Assembly: GCF_001690985.1 (NCBI RefSeq)
Contig: NZ_MAJS01000005.1
Coordinates: forward strand, 135,080 to 199,079
Source of the DNA: Aliivibrio sp. 1S175
GTDB lineage: Bacteria; Pseudomonadota; Gammaproteobacteria; Enterobacterales; Vibrionaceae
DNA length: 64,000 bases
Reading direction: 5' to 3'
Shown here piece by piece: positions 28,282 through 38,558 of the stretch. How positions within the stretch are numbered: the first letter of the stretch is position 1; every line of letters begins with the position of its first letter. The position numbers were made by a program, and so were the translations under genes. The notes below the pieces were generated by a model. The model was not told the DNA's origin, did not search any database, and saw nothing but the letters and a program-made list of their open reading frames with translations.

Positions 28282-29217
28282 ATGTCACAGCAATTACCAG
28301 TTCGAATTGCCACTCGTAAAAGCCCTTTAGCGCTATGGCAAGCTCATTTTGTTAAAGACGCACTGCAATCTATCCACCCTGGTTTGGAAGTCGAATTAGT
28401 TACGATGGTAACTAAAGGAGACATCATTCTAGATACCCCTTTAGCAAAAGTGGGCGGAAAGGGGCTATTCGTAAAAGAACTTGAAGTGGCAATGTTAGAA
28501 GGTCGTGCTGATCTTGCGGTTCACTCAATGAAAGATGTTCCAGTTGAGTTTCCTGAAGGGTTGGGTCTGGTGACCATTTGTGAGCGAGAAGACCCGCGTG
28601 ACGCATTTGTCTCTAATACCTACAACAATATTGAAGAGCTACCGCAAGGGGCTGTCGTTGGTACTTGTAGCTTACGTCGTCAATGCCAGTTAAAAGAAGC
28701 GCGCCCTGATTTAATTATCAAAGATCTTCGTGGCAATGTCGGTACTCGTCTACAAAAATTAGACGATGGTAATTACGATGCCATTATTCTTGCTTGTGCA
28801 GGCCTTATCCGTTTAGGTTTAGAAGACAGAATCAAAAGCTCTATTGAACCAGAACAATCTCTACCTGCTGTTGGCCAGGGCGCCGTTGGTATTGAAACTC
28901 GCCTAAATGACGATCGTATCCGCGCTTTACTTGCACCACTAAATCACCCAGAAACGGCACACCGAGTACTGTGTGAACGTGCGATGAATAATCGTCTTGA
29001 AGGTGGTTGTCAGGTGCCAATCGGCAGCTACTCACTCATTGATGGCGACCAGATTTGGTTACGAGCACTGGTTGGTGAACCTGATGGCTCTATCATGGTC
29101 CGTGGTGAAATTACGGGATCGGTTTCTGATGCAGAAGCATTAGGCACCCAGTTAGCTGAACAACTGCTTAATAATGGCGCGAAAGATATTTTAGATCGCC
29201 TATACGCTGACGCTTAA
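28282..29217 (+). CDS. hemC: Porphobilinogen deaminase (hydroxymethylbilane synthase)
   Basis: Joins four porphobilinogens to hydroxymethylbilane in heme synthesis; cytoplasmic, 311 residues (E. coli 313). Opens [15 protein letters not shown]; contains [14 protein letters not shown] with the catalytic aspartate region, the [11 protein letters not shown] arginines, and [12 protein letters not shown] with C243, the cysteine that holds the dipyrromethane cofactor. First gene of hemCDXY; the hemD start is 1 base past its stop. A ribosome site (AGGTAA-like) lies upstream. Divergent from cyaA. Confidence 0.97.
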   Translation: MSQQLPVRIATRKSPLALWQAHFVKDALQSIHPGLEVELVTMVTKGDIILDTPLAKVGGKGLFVKELEVAMLEGRADLAVHSMKDVPVEFPEGLGLVTICEREDPRDAFVSNTYNNIEELPQGAVVGTCSLRRQCQLKEARPDLIIKDLRGNVGTRLQKLDDGNYDAIILACAGLIRLGLEDRIKSSIEPEQSLPAVGQGAVGIETRLNDDRIRALLAPLNHPETAHRVLCERAMNNRLEGGCQVPIGSYSLIDGDQIWLRALVGEPDGSIMVRGEITGSVSDAEALGTQLAEQLLNNGAKDILDRLYADA

Positions 29218-29218
29218 C

Positions 29219-29980
29219 ATGACGATTTTGGTGACTCGCCCAGAGCAAGAGAGCCAAGCACTCTGTAATGCCCTTAATCAATTAGGGCATTCTGCTATTT
29301 CTCACTCTTTACTCACCATACATCCAGGTAGAGAACTGTCTCAACTACCGTCATTATTCTCTTCTTTATCTGATGGGGATTTCATCATATCCGTCAGTCA
29401 ACATGCCGTTGAACATGCTCAACTTTTCCTTAAAAAGCAGCAAAAAGAATGGAAAAAAGGCGTTAATTACATTGCGGTTGGCCAAAAGAGCGCGCAATAC
29501 CTCAAAACCTATATTTCAGATCCAGTACACTTCCCAACACCAAGCGACAGTGAACATTTACTTGCACTCCCTGTCTTAAAAAACGTGACTGGAAAAAGAG
29601 CTATAATTCTGCGAGGTAATGGCGGTCGAGATCTTATTTATCAAGCACTCGAAGATCTTGGAGCCAAAGTCACCTATTGTGAAACTTATCAGCGACAATC
29701 AACGTCGTTTGATGGTTCAATAAAAGCTAAAGAGTGGCAAGAGAAAAACGTAGATACGCTGGTGGTCACGAGCGGTGAACAACTTACTTTTTTCACCTCG
29801 CAATTTACCAATACAGATTTAGATTGGGTATTAACGTGTCGATTATTAGTACCTAGCGAACGAATTAACCAAATTGGGCAACAACTTGGTTATCAACATA
29901 TTGAAACGGTTGGCGGAGCCTCTAATTCCGACTTGCTGCACTATCTCAGTGAGCATCATCATGATGGGACTTTCAAATGA
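29219..29980 (+). CDS. hemD: Uroporphyrinogen-III synthase
   Basis: Closes hydroxymethylbilane to uroporphyrinogen III with inversion of ring D. The family is poorly conserved, but the 253-residue size, the opening ILVTRPEQESQALCNALNQL, the mid block ILRGNGGRDLIYQALEDLGA, and the second-domain VVTSGEQLTFF and LLVPSERINQIGQQLGY are characteristic. It lies directly after hemC and overlaps hemX by 4 bases (ATGA), so translation is probably coupled. Confidence 0.93.
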   Translation: MTILVTRPEQESQALCNALNQLGHSAISHSLLTIHPGRELSQLPSLFSSLSDGDFIISVSQHAVEHAQLFLKKQQKEWKKGVNYIAVGQKSAQYLKTYISDPVHFPTPSDSEHLLALPVLKNVTGKRAIILRGNGGRDLIYQALEDLGAKVTYCETYQRQSTSFDGSIKAKEWQEKNVDTLVVTSGEQLTFFTSQFTNTDLDWVLTCRLLVPSERINQIGQQLGYQHIETVGGASNSDLLHYLSEHHHDGTFK

Positions 29981-31185
29981 CAAAAAATAACAATAAGCCA
30001 CAGTCTGCCGAAGAAAACGCAGCACCGGTTATCGTGCCTTCTTCGGCAACACAAGACCAAACTACGCATTCAACTTCTACGACTGCACCTAAAAAATCAG
30101 AAGAGCTTGTCGATAAAAAAGGCCGCCGTTTAGGCACTGTTGCTATCATTATTTCTATCTTATTAAGTGGCGGTGCTTTTTTAACGTCGCAACAACAAGT
30201 AACTCAGCAACAAATTCATATTGCTCAACTTGAACAGCAATTAAAAAGCGCCGACAGTACCTTTGATGCAAAATTAGTAACTGCTGAACAGCGTATTACA
30301 GATAAAGCTGATGAAATTGTTCGTAAGGCTACCGTCTTAATGCAACAACAAGACAAGAGCATTGCTAGCCTTCAATTAGCCATTGCAGATGTTAAAGGTC
30401 GCCGTCCAAATGATTGGCTACTTGCTGAAGCTGATTACCTAGTAAAAATGGCTGGCCGTAAATTATGGCTTGAGCATGATGTTGTAAGTGCCACGCGCCT
30501 AATGGAAAATGCAGACCAGCGCATCTCTGCCTTAAACGACCCAAGTTTAACACCACTACGCCGAGCAATGGCAGATGACATTGCGACATTAAAGGCCATT
30601 CCATTAATTGATCGTGATGGTTTGGTACTAAAACTGAACAGCCTAGAACAACAAATCAATAAACTTCCCCTTGCTAGCGCGGTGCTTCCTGAAGCTGAAG
30701 CGGTAGAACAGAAAAAAGTCTCAACCAACATTAATGATTGGCAATCAAACTTAATGCAGTCTCTGGATAACTTTGCTGGTCATTTTATTACTTACCGTGT
30801 ACGTGAAGGTAATGTCATTCCTTTGCTTAGTCCCGAACAACATTTTTACCTAAAAGAGAACATCAAAGGTAAGCTACTGCTTGCTTCTAAGGCGTTATAT
30901 CGCGAACAAAGTGAAGTGTATGCAACCTCATTAGAAAGTGCGAAGCTATGGTCTTCTCAATACTTCCAACAAGATGACCCTGCAGTTAAGAGTTTCATGG
31001 CTCAATTAGACTCACTAGCCAAATTCAAAGTTGATGTTCGCTACCCACAAAAAATGGAAACACAGGCTTTATTATCAGACTTCATTTCTGAACGTTTACG
31101 CCGAAATGTTCAAGCTGTTGGATCCACTCCAATAAAAGCAACACCAGTAAAGAAAGCGGAAACGGTTGAAGGAGATAAATCATGA
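29977..31185 (+). CDS. hemX: HemX, membrane protein of the hem operon
   Basis: Protein of 402 residues once annotated as uroporphyrinogen-III C-methyltransferase, but it lacks methyltransferase motifs. A low-complexity, Thr/Ser/Gln-rich cytoplasmic N-terminus (about 1-48) is followed by one transmembrane helix (LGTVAIIISILLSGGAFLTS), a coiled coil with many Gln (QQQVTQQQIHIAQLEQQLKS), and a periplasmic helical domain with DWLLAEADYLVKMAGRKLWL, the family signature. Function in heme synthesis is unproven. It overlaps hemD and hemY by 4 bases each. Confidence 0.9.
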   Translation: MTKNNNKPQSAEENAAPVIVPSSATQDQTTHSTSTTAPKKSEELVDKKGRRLGTVAIIISILLSGGAFLTSQQQVTQQQIHIAQLEQQLKSADSTFDAKLVTAEQRITDKADEIVRKATVLMQQQDKSIASLQLAIADVKGRRPNDWLLAEADYLVKMAGRKLWLEHDVVSATRLMENADQRISALNDPSLTPLRRAMADDIATLKAIPLIDRDGLVLKLNSLEQQINKLPLASAVLPEAEAVEQKKVSTNINDWQSNLMQSLDNFAGHFITYRVREGNVIPLLSPEQHFYLKENIKGKLLLASKALYREQSEVYATSLESAKLWSSQYFQQDDPAVKSFMAQLDSLAKFKVDVRYPQKMETQALLSDFISERLRRNVQAVGSTPIKATPVKKAETVEGDKS

Positions 31186-32366
31186 TCCGATTACTTCTTC
31201 TGGCAATCGTTTTAGTCGGTGGATTAATTGTAGGGACGACGTTTGCCGATCAACAAGGTTATGTCTTAATTTCGGTTGCAGATACCACAATAGAGATGAG
31301 CTTAACCACGTTAGTTCTTTTTATTGGCGCATTAATAGCAGGTCTGTTCTTACTAGAGATCCTCGTAAAACGCATCTTATCAGTCGGTAATTTTACTCGC
31401 GGTTGGTTTAGTGCTCGTCATTTACGTAAAGCTCGCTATAACACCTTTAAAGGCATGATTAAATTACATGAAGGTGAATGGAAAGAAGCTGAACGCTTAA
31501 TAACTAAAGGTGGACGTCATAACGATTTTCCATTATTAAACTATCTTGCCGCAGCAGAAGCAGCACAAGGTCGTAAGCAACTTGAACAACGTGACCGTTA
31601 TTTACAACTGGCTTCTGAACAATCAGACAGCACATTAGCTGTCGCATTGACCAGTGCAAAATTGCAAATTCGTGAAGGTCAATATGAGTTAGCTCTTGCG
31701 ACACTACAATCAGTAAAAGTAGATTACCCGCGTAACCCTGTATTGCTAAGCTTGCTTAAAGAGTGTTATTTAGCTCTAAATGAATGGCTGCCATTAAAGA
31801 ATATTATTCATCCATTAACGAAGGCTAATCTAATTTCGGAGCAGCAAGCTTTAGAATTAGAAGAAAAAGCAGAGTGTGGATTAATGGCCTTCATTGCGAC
31901 AAATAAAGGCACTGCTGGGTTATTAGATCATTGGAACTCTTTACCTAAAAAGCTAAAGAAACACGTTCCTATATTAGTCTGTTTAATTAGGCAGTTACAC
32001 AACCGTAAAGCGGATTCTGAAGCCTATATTATTTTACGAGATAACCTAAAAAAACGCGCAGATGATCGCTTAATAGAATTACTACCAACATTGAACCTTG
32101 CTGATTATCATCCTGCAACCCTGTTACTTGAAGACATGGTAAATTACGATGCTCGCAATCCTGTCATCCAAAGCACACTTGCACAACTTTATATGCGCAC
32201 TCAAAAATGGCAACCTGCTCGTGAACATTTTGAAGCCGCATTAGAGATACGTGAAAATATGTCTGATTATGCTTATCTTGCGCGTGTTTTAGATAAACAA
32301 AACAGAAAACAAGCGGCGGCGGATCTTTCGCGTAAAGCATTAACCATGGTTGATGATAACAATTAG
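31182..32366 (+). CDS. hemY: HemY, TPR membrane protein of the hem operon
   Basis: Inner-membrane protein of 394 residues with two N-terminal transmembrane helices (LLLAIVLVGGLIVGTTFA and LVLFIGALIAGLFLLEILV) and a large C-terminal tetratricopeptide-like region (repeats around ALTSAKLQIREGQYELALATL and LAQLYMRTQKWQPAREHFEA). This is the proteobacterial HemY of unknown function, not the Bacillus protoporphyrinogen oxidase of the same name. It ends the hemCDXY operon before a strong terminator. Confidence 0.9.
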   Translation: MIRLLLLAIVLVGGLIVGTTFADQQGYVLISVADTTIEMSLTTLVLFIGALIAGLFLLEILVKRILSVGNFTRGWFSARHLRKARYNTFKGMIKLHEGEWKEAERLITKGGRHNDFPLLNYLAAAEAAQGRKQLEQRDRYLQLASEQSDSTLAVALTSAKLQIREGQYELALATLQSVKVDYPRNPVLLSLLKECYLALNEWLPLKNIIHPLTKANLISEQQALELEEKAECGLMAFIATNKGTAGLLDHWNSLPKKLKKHVPILVCLIRQLHNRKADSEAYIILRDNLKKRADDRLIELLPTLNLADYHPATLLLEDMVNYDARNPVIQSTLAQLYMRTQKWQPAREHFEAALEIRENMSDYAYLARVLDKQNRKQAAADLSRKALTMVDDNN

Positions 32367-32386
32367 CTCTGATTAAACAATGTATA

Positions 32387-32421
32387 TAAAAACGCCACCC
32401 CTTAATAGAGTGGCGTTTTTA
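32387..32421. terminator. Bidirectional terminator between hemY and fre
   Basis: AAAAACGCCAC / GTGGCGTTTTT with an 11-base loop; A tract on one side and T tract on the other serve the convergent hemY and fre transcripts. Confidence 0.85.
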
Positions 32422-32443
32422 TTTGTCTATAATCCATAACAGA

Positions 32444-33154
32444 TTAAATAAAAGCGAACGCATCACCAAATAACTGCTCTTTTTTCGCTTTTTTCTCAGT
32501 AATAAATTGATCACGAGCTGCACCCGCCATCTCAAAACGACCGGCAATATAAATATCCATCTCAGCTAACGAAGTAAAGTCTTCTTTAACCGCTTCAAGT
32601 ACATTACCTGTTTTTCCAGCCCAGCCTTCTGTTTGTTCGACAACGGGTACAAACGTAATATGGTCATGTGTAGCTGCAATGGCTTCTATTTCGGCTTTTG
32701 CGTATAACTGGCACTCATCACGACCACCCCAATAAAGATAAATGGGCTTTTTAATCTTTTGGCTAATGCTGTGATCAAGAATTGAACGTACGTAGCTAAA
32801 CCCTGTTCCTCCCGCGATTAAGAGCATTGAACGCTCACTGTCTTCGCGGATCCAGGCTTCTCCATGAGGAGCATCAATTTGAATATCTCCGCCATTTTCT
32901 AGTGCTGCTTTCATTGATTCGACCACTTCACCCGCATAAGCGTTATGTTCTGCTGCGCCAATATGAAGCTCAATTTCACCTTCATGGCGACAAGGGCTGC
33001 TAGCGATTGAAAATGGACGTTTGTCTTTCTCTCCCATCACAACCATTAAGTATTGACCAGCTTTGAACTCTACGGGTTGTTCTGGATGAAGTAATATTTG
33101 AAAAGTATTACAAGCCAACGGCTCGATAGACTTTACTTTGCAATTGATTGGCAT
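32444..33154 (-). CDS. fre: NAD(P)H-flavin reductase Fre
   Basis: Reduces free FMN/FAD/riboflavin with NAD(P)H; in bioluminescent vibrios Fre can supply FMNH2 to luciferase. 236 residues (E. coli 233). Ferredoxin-reductase-like domains: flavin block [23 protein letters not shown] block [28 protein letters not shown], and the typical C-terminus [14 protein letters not shown]...LFGDAFAFI. The protein has no fused 2Fe-2S domain, but a separate ferredoxin gene lies directly upstream, followed upstream by ubiD; E. coli has ubiD-fre without the ferredoxin. LuxG is a paralogue; position and close match to Fre favour fre. Confidence 0.95.
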   Translation of the reverse strand: MPINCKVKSIEPLACNTFQILLHPEQPVEFKAGQYLMVVMGEKDKRPFSIASSPCRHEGEIELHIGAAEHNAYAGEVVESMKAALENGGDIQIDAPHGEAWIREDSERSMLLIAGGTGFSYVRSILDHSISQKIKKPIYLYWGGRDECQLYAKAEIEAIAATHDHITFVPVVEQTEGWAGKTGNVLEAVKEDFTSLAEMDIYIAGRFEMAGAARDQFITEKKAKKEQLFGDAFAFI

Positions 33155-33252
33155 GACTTTCCTTTTTCAGCTGATATCTATTTTTAAATGATATTTATAC
33201 GCTGTAATTATTATGAGAATTGAGCATTAAACTCTAATTATACGGGGAGGAT

Positions 33253-33519
33253 TTATTCTAACAACAGTACTAAATCACTTTTTGCTGTTGCCTGACACGC
33301 AAATATCCACCCTTCTTGTTGTTCTTTGTCGGTTAGAAGTGGTTCTAAATCGTATTCAATTTCCCCTTCTAACTTTTTACATAGGCACATAGCACACGCA
33401 CCTACTTGGCATCGATTCGGGTAATTAATCCCCGCCTCCAATGCTGCATCTAAGATGGTTTGCCCCTCTTCAATGCTGAACTCTTTTTGTTGTGGGAGTA
33501 AGGTTATTTTTTTCATCAC
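33253..33519 (-). CDS. Small [2Fe-2S] plant-type ferredoxin
   Basis: Ferredoxin of 88 residues with the pattern C37-x4-C42-x2-C45...C75 ([11 protein letters not shown] and FACQA) that binds one 2Fe-2S cluster. An extra cysteine at 47 is not a ligand in the family. Its gene overlaps the ubiD stop by 4 bases and precedes fre by 98 bases. In fused reductases such a domain is joined to a Fre-like module, so a working partnership with Fre is plausible but inferred. A role in supplying electrons to another enzyme cannot be excluded. Confidence 0.88.
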   Translation of the reverse strand: MMKKITLLPQQKEFSIEEGQTILDAALEAGINYPNRCQVGACAMCLCKKLEGEIEYDLEPLLTDKEQQEGWIFACQATAKSDLVLLLE

Positions 33520-35381
33520 ACTTTATCTTTTTCAGAGCTTAATGAAATACCTAATTCATCCCAAATAGAATCAATTTTAGCGACAACTTCTGGGTCTTTC
33601 TTGATTGGTGTTCCCCACTCACGAAGACATTCAGAGCCCAATTTATTGGTCGCATCTAATCCCATTTTCGAGTGTCCGTCGCCATCTTGCAAAAATAACG
33701 TATCTCTTGCAGGATCCATTCGAGTAGTTACTGCCCAAATAATGTCGTTCCAATCACTCACATCGACATCTTCATCACACACGATAACAAACTTGTTCTC
33801 ACTAAATTGAGACCAAACCTCTTGCATGATTTTCTTACCATTACCGACCGCTTGCTTATTGATAGACACGACGACCATACTGGCGTTGTTGTTTTGCAAA
33901 TGAATATCGATAATCTCAGGGCATGCTTTGGTTATTTCAGCTAGGCAGCCTTCAATCTGCTCACTGTCTGTCAGTGAATATTCTACATTAGGTGATAATG
34001 CTAATTCGGCATCCCATTTTTTTGTGATATCCAAACCCATCTTTGAGCCTAAACCCGCGACTGGCGAAGCAAAATCTAATGAATCGATTGGCGTGTTCTC
34101 TATCATCAAACTATCACGTGATGGGTCCATATGCTGAGACATTGCTGCTGTCACTTGTGACCAATCTCGAGCATTCACCTCTTCATCACACACCAATACA
34201 AATTTGGTGTACATGAATTGACGCAAGAAAGACCACACACCCATCATCACGCGTTTTGCATGACCAGGGTATTGCTTCTTCATCGTCACGACCGCCATGC
34301 GATACGAACAGCCTTCTGGTGGCAAGTAGAAATCAATAATTTCAGGGAATTGCTTTTGTAGAATTGGCACAAACACTTCATTTAATGCCACACCCAATAC
34401 GGCAGGTTCATCTGGCGGACGACCGGTGTAGGTACTGTGATAAATGGGGTCTTTACGCATCGTAATGTGAGTAACAGTAAATACGTGGTGCTTTTCAACT
34501 TCATTATAATAACCGGTGTGATCCCCATAAGGACCTTCATCGGCAAATTCTGTTGGGTCAATATAGCCTTCAAGCACAATTTCAGCACTGGCCGGCACTT
34601 CCAAATCGTTACTAATAGATTTGGTTACTTCGGTTCTACTACCACGTAGAAGACCAGCAAATGCATATTCAGATAAGGTATCCGGTACAGGAGTGACCGC
34701 ACCAAGAATTGTGGCAGGATCAGCACCAAATGCGACAGAAACAGGGAAAGGTTCACCTGGATTGGTTTCCATCCAGTCACGCAAATCCAAAGCTCCACCA
34801 CGATGCGCAAGCCAGCGCATGATGACTTTGTTTTTACTCAATTTCTGTTGACGATAAATCCCCAAATTCTGACGTTTTTTATTTGGGCCTTTAGTAACGG
34901 TTAGACCCCAAGTTAATAACGGGGCAACATCATCAGCCCAACAACTCATTACTGGAATTTTATCTAAATCAACCGCATCGCCTTGCCAAACAATCTGTTG
35001 GCAGTTGGCCTTACGAATATTCTTGGTTGGCATGTTTAAAACTTGTTTAAAAACAGGCAGTTTATCTAACGCGTCTTTAAAGCCTTTTGGTGGCTCAGGC
35101 TCTTTTAAATACGCCAGTAATTTACCGACTTCACGCAGCTCAAGAACGTCTTGACGTCCCATACCAATCGCCACTCGTTCAGCAGTACCAAAGAGATTCG
35201 TTAATACGGGGATATCGTAACCGATAGGATTTTCAAACAACAATGCTGGACCACCCGCTCGTAAAGTACGATCGCTGATCTCTGTCATTTCATAATGAGG
35301 GTCAATGGGGTGTGAAATGCGTTTTAACTGTCCGATCCCTTCCAAGTGATCAAGAAAACCGCGTAAATCCTTATATTGCAT
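33516..35381 (-). CDS. ubiD: 4-hydroxy-3-polyprenylbenzoate decarboxylase, long form
   Basis: Prenylated-FMN-dependent decarboxylase of ubiquinone synthesis; needs UbiX for its cofactor. Core blocks: [16 protein letters not shown], the pFMN-binding NLGIYRQQ and [14 protein letters not shown], and the catalytic E-x-x-E segment [20 protein letters not shown]. It is 621 residues against 497 in E. coli. The extra part (about 480-600) repeats the preceding C-terminal segment: [18 protein letters not shown]...MDPSRDSL is echoed by [18 protein letters not shown]...MDPARDTL, and [12 protein letters not shown] by [12 protein letters not shown]. The repeat looks intact and translated in frame. Confidence 0.95.
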   Translation of the reverse strand: MQYKDLRGFLDHLEGIGQLKRISHPIDPHYEMTEISDRTLRAGGPALLFENPIGYDIPVLTNLFGTAERVAIGMGRQDVLELREVGKLLAYLKEPEPPKGFKDALDKLPVFKQVLNMPTKNIRKANCQQIVWQGDAVDLDKIPVMSCWADDVAPLLTWGLTVTKGPNKKRQNLGIYRQQKLSKNKVIMRWLAHRGGALDLRDWMETNPGEPFPVSVAFGADPATILGAVTPVPDTLSEYAFAGLLRGSRTEVTKSISNDLEVPASAEIVLEGYIDPTEFADEGPYGDHTGYYNEVEKHHVFTVTHITMRKDPIYHSTYTGRPPDEPAVLGVALNEVFVPILQKQFPEIIDFYLPPEGCSYRMAVVTMKKQYPGHAKRVMMGVWSFLRQFMYTKFVLVCDEEVNARDWSQVTAAMSQHMDPSRDSLMIENTPIDSLDFASPVAGLGSKMGLDITKKWDAELALSPNVEYSLTDSEQIEGCLAEITKACPEIIDIHLQNNNASMVVVSINKQAVGNGKKIMQEVWSQFSENKFVIVCDEDVDVSDWNDIIWAVTTRMDPARDTLFLQDGDGHSKMGLDATNKLGSECLREWGTPIKKDPEVVAKIDSIWDELGISLSSEKDKV

Positions 35382-35472
35382 CGCTATCTACATATCGTGA
35401 AGTTTGACTAGATTATACCCAACCCAATTCAAACTCACACTCTCTATTTATCTTTACCTACTTTTCTCATTA

Positions 35473-36468
35473 TTAACGTTGTGACAGCGCTAACCTTACG
35501 TGTTGTTTTCGAACTTTATTTCGCGTTATCGGTAAACTTTCTAACCAAGATTGATGCCCATAATTTGCTAAATGCATGGCAACAGCACCACCGTCTTGAA
35601 TATGATCGATTTTAGCTAATAAGAACTGCTGAACATCTTGAGGGAGAGGATGGAGTTGCGCTAGCGAAGCAAAAGCACTCTGTTTTAATGACGGATTATT
35701 GGTGGCCGACATTAATTGCTGAATCGCAAATGGATCGGGAGCAATGTTTGATAATCGACCCAATTCAGCCACGCTGTATTGATCCGTTCTCATTTTCCAT
35801 AGAATTTTATACACATCAGAATTTTGAGATATTTGAGCTAAACGAACCATTACTTCTGTTGTTGGTAACCAAACAGATAATGAGCCGTCTGTAATCTGTG
35901 AGACTAAATAATTCAATGCTTCTGGCGTTAAGCTGTCCAATTCAGCTAATACAATTGATTGGCGAACGCGAACCTGATGAGGCTCACCCACTAGCCATTC
36001 AGACAGCACCAATTTATGTTCTTCCGCTGCAAGAATAAAATCTAACACTTGTTGGTCTTTCGACATTTGGTTTAATACACGAGAAGCAATACTGCTGTAA
36101 TCAAACGCAAGTTTCGTCACCACATACCCATTACCTGCTTGTTTAATGGTATAGGTTGGATGAATAGCTAATTGCTCCCTTAGCCAAATAGTGCCTTTCG
36201 GATCTAAAATTAATTGTTGTTGCTCTATCTGTTTTACCAACATGAACCGAACAGCTTCCTGTTGTGGCATAGATAAACGATTGAGAGAAAAATTAAGCGT
36301 GATGATATCGCCATCAATTAAATATTGATGCAGTTCATCGACCTTCTTATTGAGTTGCTGATCAACCAATAAACTATGAACAAAATTAGGTTGAACTTCA
36401 GAGGCTGATACGTGACCAACCAGCAAACTTGCAGAGAGGAGGATCGATGCCAACAGTCCTTGTTGCAT
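35473..36468 (-). CDS. Secreted protein of unknown function
   Basis: Protein of 331 residues with a clear Sec signal peptide (LLASILLSASLLVGHVSASEV, likely cleaved after ASA). No lipobox and no cysteines. The rest is mostly helical, with repeated leucine/alanine patterns (ELDSLTPEALNYLVSQI, KQSAFASLAQLHPLPQDVQQFL) that suggest HEAT-like helical hairpins, but I do not recognise the family. It lies between ubiD and rho as a single gene with a terminator-bearing rho end upstream. The ATG at 36468 has an AAGGAG ribosome site. Confidence 0.7.
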   Translation of the reverse strand: MQQGLLASILLSASLLVGHVSASEVQPNFVHSLLVDQQLNKKVDELHQYLIDGDIITLNFSLNRLSMPQQEAVRFMLVKQIEQQQLILDPKGTIWLREQLAIHPTYTIKQAGNGYVVTKLAFDYSSIASRVLNQMSKDQQVLDFILAAEEHKLVLSEWLVGEPHQVRVRQSIVLAELDSLTPEALNYLVSQITDGSLSVWLPTTEVMVRLAQISQNSDVYKILWKMRTDQYSVAELGRLSNIAPDPFAIQQLMSATNNPSLKQSAFASLAQLHPLPQDVQQFLLAKIDHIQDGGAVAMHLANYGHQSWLESLPITRNKVRKQHVRLALSQR

Positions 36469-36548
36469 ATGTAGCTCCTTAAATTAACTAAGTTTATATT
36501 ACACAACCTAGTACAAATGATGATGCCGTCAAATTAACAAATAAGCAA

Positions 36549-36579
36549 CAAAAAACGCTGCCAATTTGGCAGCGTTTTA
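36549..36579 (-). terminator. Terminator of rho
   Basis: Stem AAAACGCTGCCA / TGGCAGCGTTTT with a 3-4 base loop and A/T tracts on both sides, 43 bases past the rho stop. Confidence 0.85.
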
Positions 36580-36621
36580 TTATTTATTGAGTTAGATATC
36601 AATAATTGAGGAGAATCTCAA

Positions 36622-37881
36622 TTACTGGCGACGCATCGCATCAAAGAACTCATCATTCGTCTTCGTCATTGATAATTTATCAATTAAGAATTCCATCGCA
36701 TCACTTTCACCCATTGGATGAACAATCTTACGTAAGATCCACATTTTCTGTAGCTCATCAGTCTTCGTAAGTAGCTCTTCACGGCGAGTACCTGAACGAC
36801 TAAAGTCAATCGCTGGGAATATACGTTTTTCCGCAATTTTACGGTTTAAATGCAATTCCATGTTACCAGTACCTTTAAACTCTTCGTAGATAACTTCATC
36901 CATTTTAGAGCCAGTATCAACCAATGCCGTTGCAATGATAGTTAAACTACCACCTTCTTCAACGTTACGAGCTGCACCAAAAAAGCGTTTAGGACGGTGT
37001 AATGCGTTTGCATCAATACCACCAGTAAGAACTTTACCTGATGATGGAATAACGGTGTTGTATGCACGAGCAAGACGAGTAATTGAATCCAATAGGATAA
37101 CCACGTCTTTTTTATGCTCAACAAGACGCTTCGCTTTTTCGATTACCATTTCAGCAACCTGTACGTGACGAGACGCTGGCTCATCAAACGTAGATGCAAT
37201 TACTTCACCTTTAACAAGGCGTTGCATCTCAGTTACTTCTTCTGGACGTTCATCGATAAGTAGAACCATTAACTCACACTCAGGGTGGTTATGAGCAATA
37301 CTTTGAGCAATGTTTTGAAGTAGCATTGTTTTACCCGCTTTTGGCGGAGCAACAATCAGACCACGTTGGCCACGGCCAATTGGAGAAGCTAAATCAAGAA
37401 TACGCGCCGTAATGTCTTCTGTTGAACCATTACCACGTTCCATACGTAAACGATCGTTTGCGTGTAAAGGGGTAAGGTTTTCAAAAAGGATTTTGTTACG
37501 AGCATTGTCTGGACGGTCATAATTAACAGCGTTTACTTTAAGAAGAGCGAAATAACGTTCGCCATCTTTTGGTGGACGAATCTTTCCGCCAATCGTGTCA
37601 CCAGTACGCAAATTAAAGCGACGAATTTGGCTTGGAGAGACATAGATGTCATCCGGGCCAGCCAAGTAAGAACAATCTGCTGAACGAAGGAAACCAAAGC
37701 CATCTTGAAGAATCTCAAGTACACCATCTCCAAAGATGTCTTCACCGCTTTTCGCATGTTGCTTAAGGATGGAGAAGATGATGTCTTGTTTTCTTAGACG
37801 AGCTAGGTTTTCTAGGCCTAATGATTCGCCAAGAGCAACAAGGTCAGACACTGGTCTGTTTTTAAGTTCAGTAAGATTCAT
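36622..37881 (-). CDS. rho: Transcription termination factor Rho
   Basis: Hexameric RNA-DNA helicase ending transcription. From the ATG at 37881 ([20 protein letters not shown]) it has 419 residues, the same as E. coli; the upstream start adds only eight. Cold-shock-like RNA-binding domain: [33 protein letters not shown]. Walker [14 protein letters not shown], Walker [18 protein letters not shown]-loop region [21 protein letters not shown] leader of over 170 bases lies before the gene; E. coli rho is autoregulated through its leader, so the same is possible here. trxA upstream on the same strand matches the E. coli order trxA-rho. Confidence 0.97.
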   Translation of the reverse strand: MNLTELKNRPVSDLVALGESLGLENLARLRKQDIIFSILKQHAKSGEDIFGDGVLEILQDGFGFLRSADCSYLAGPDDIYVSPSQIRRFNLRTGDTIGGKIRPPKDGERYFALLKVNAVNYDRPDNARNKILFENLTPLHANDRLRMERGNGSTEDITARILDLASPIGRGQRGLIVAPPKAGKTMLLQNIAQSIAHNHPECELMVLLIDERPEEVTEMQRLVKGEVIASTFDEPASRHVQVAEMVIEKAKRLVEHKKDVVILLDSITRLARAYNTVIPSSGKVLTGGIDANALHRPKRFFGAARNVEEGGSLTIIATALVDTGSKMDEVIYEEFKGTGNMELHLNRKIAEKRIFPAIDFSRSGTRREELLTKTDELQKMWILRKIVHPMGESDAMEFLIDKLSMTKTNDEFFDAMRRQ

Positions 37882-38055
37882 AGTGGTAGGTAGTTGTTTA
37901 GTCAAAATCAGATTCTATCTTTAGTTGATTTAAGAATGGATGACCTTCGAGCTCGGTCAAGAAATGAAATCGTATGAAATACGCCCAATAAATTATCACT
38001 TATTTGCATTTTAGTCTAGGGCTTGGCCCTGATTTCTAAGCTTAGCTTAGCTCAG

Positions 38056-38096
38056 AAAAACAAAACCGCACATAATTTTTCATTACATGCGGTTCT
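38056..38096 (-). terminator. Terminator of trxA
   Basis: Stem AACCGCA / TGCGGTT with an AT-rich loop of about 17 bases and TTGTTTTT after it on the minus strand. It separates trxA from rho. Confidence 0.65.
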
Positions 38097-38119
38097 ATCT
38101 GACTTAATTGCACCCTATA

Positions 38120-38446
38120 TTATAGGTTTGCATCAAGAAACTCTTTAAGCTGAGTTTTTGAAAGTGCACCCACTTTCGTTGCAGCTACGCCGCCATCTTT
38201 AAACAAAAGTAGCGTCGGAATGCCACGGATACCAAACTTTGGTGGTGTTCCTGCATTCTGATCAATATTTAATTTACCAATCGTTAATTTGCCTTCGTAC
38301 TCATCTGCGATTTCATCCAGAATAGGTGCGATCATTTTACATGGTCCACACCATTCTGCCCAGAAATCTACTAGTACTGGGCCTGCTGCATTGATCACAC
38401 TTTCTTCAAAACCGCTATCTGTAAGCTGCAAAATTTTGTCGCTCAT
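38120..38446 (-). CDS. trxA: Thioredoxin 1
   Basis: Small cytoplasmic protein-disulfide reductase. Start at the ATG at 38446 ([10 protein letters not shown]), giving 108 residues as in E. coli (109); the longer frame has 44 unrelated residues. Active site W32-C-G-P-C36 in [14 protein letters not shown], the cis-proline loop [12 protein letters not shown], and the buried aspartate in VLVDFWA. Divergent from rhlB with about 112 bases between start codons, upstream of rho. This is the trxA-rho / rhlB layout of E. coli. Confidence 0.97.
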   Translation of the reverse strand: MSDKILQLTDSGFEESVINAAGPVLVDFWAEWCGPCKMIAPILDEIADEYEGKLTIGKLNIDQNAGTPPKFGIRGIPTLLLFKDGGVAATKVGALSKTQLKEFLDANL

Positions 38447-38558
38447 CGTCAACTCCAACGTTAAATTTAAAGGCTGATTTGATGATAACCAGCAAATTGA
38501 TGCCCTATTTGAATGGAATACGTTTCGTATTGCAAGCTTTAACTGATATTCTATAGCA

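Noticed and set aside
29977-31185. HemX as a uroporphyrinogen-III methyltransferase, an old name for it.
   Set aside because: No SAM-binding or SUMT motifs; it is a membrane-anchored coiled-coil protein.
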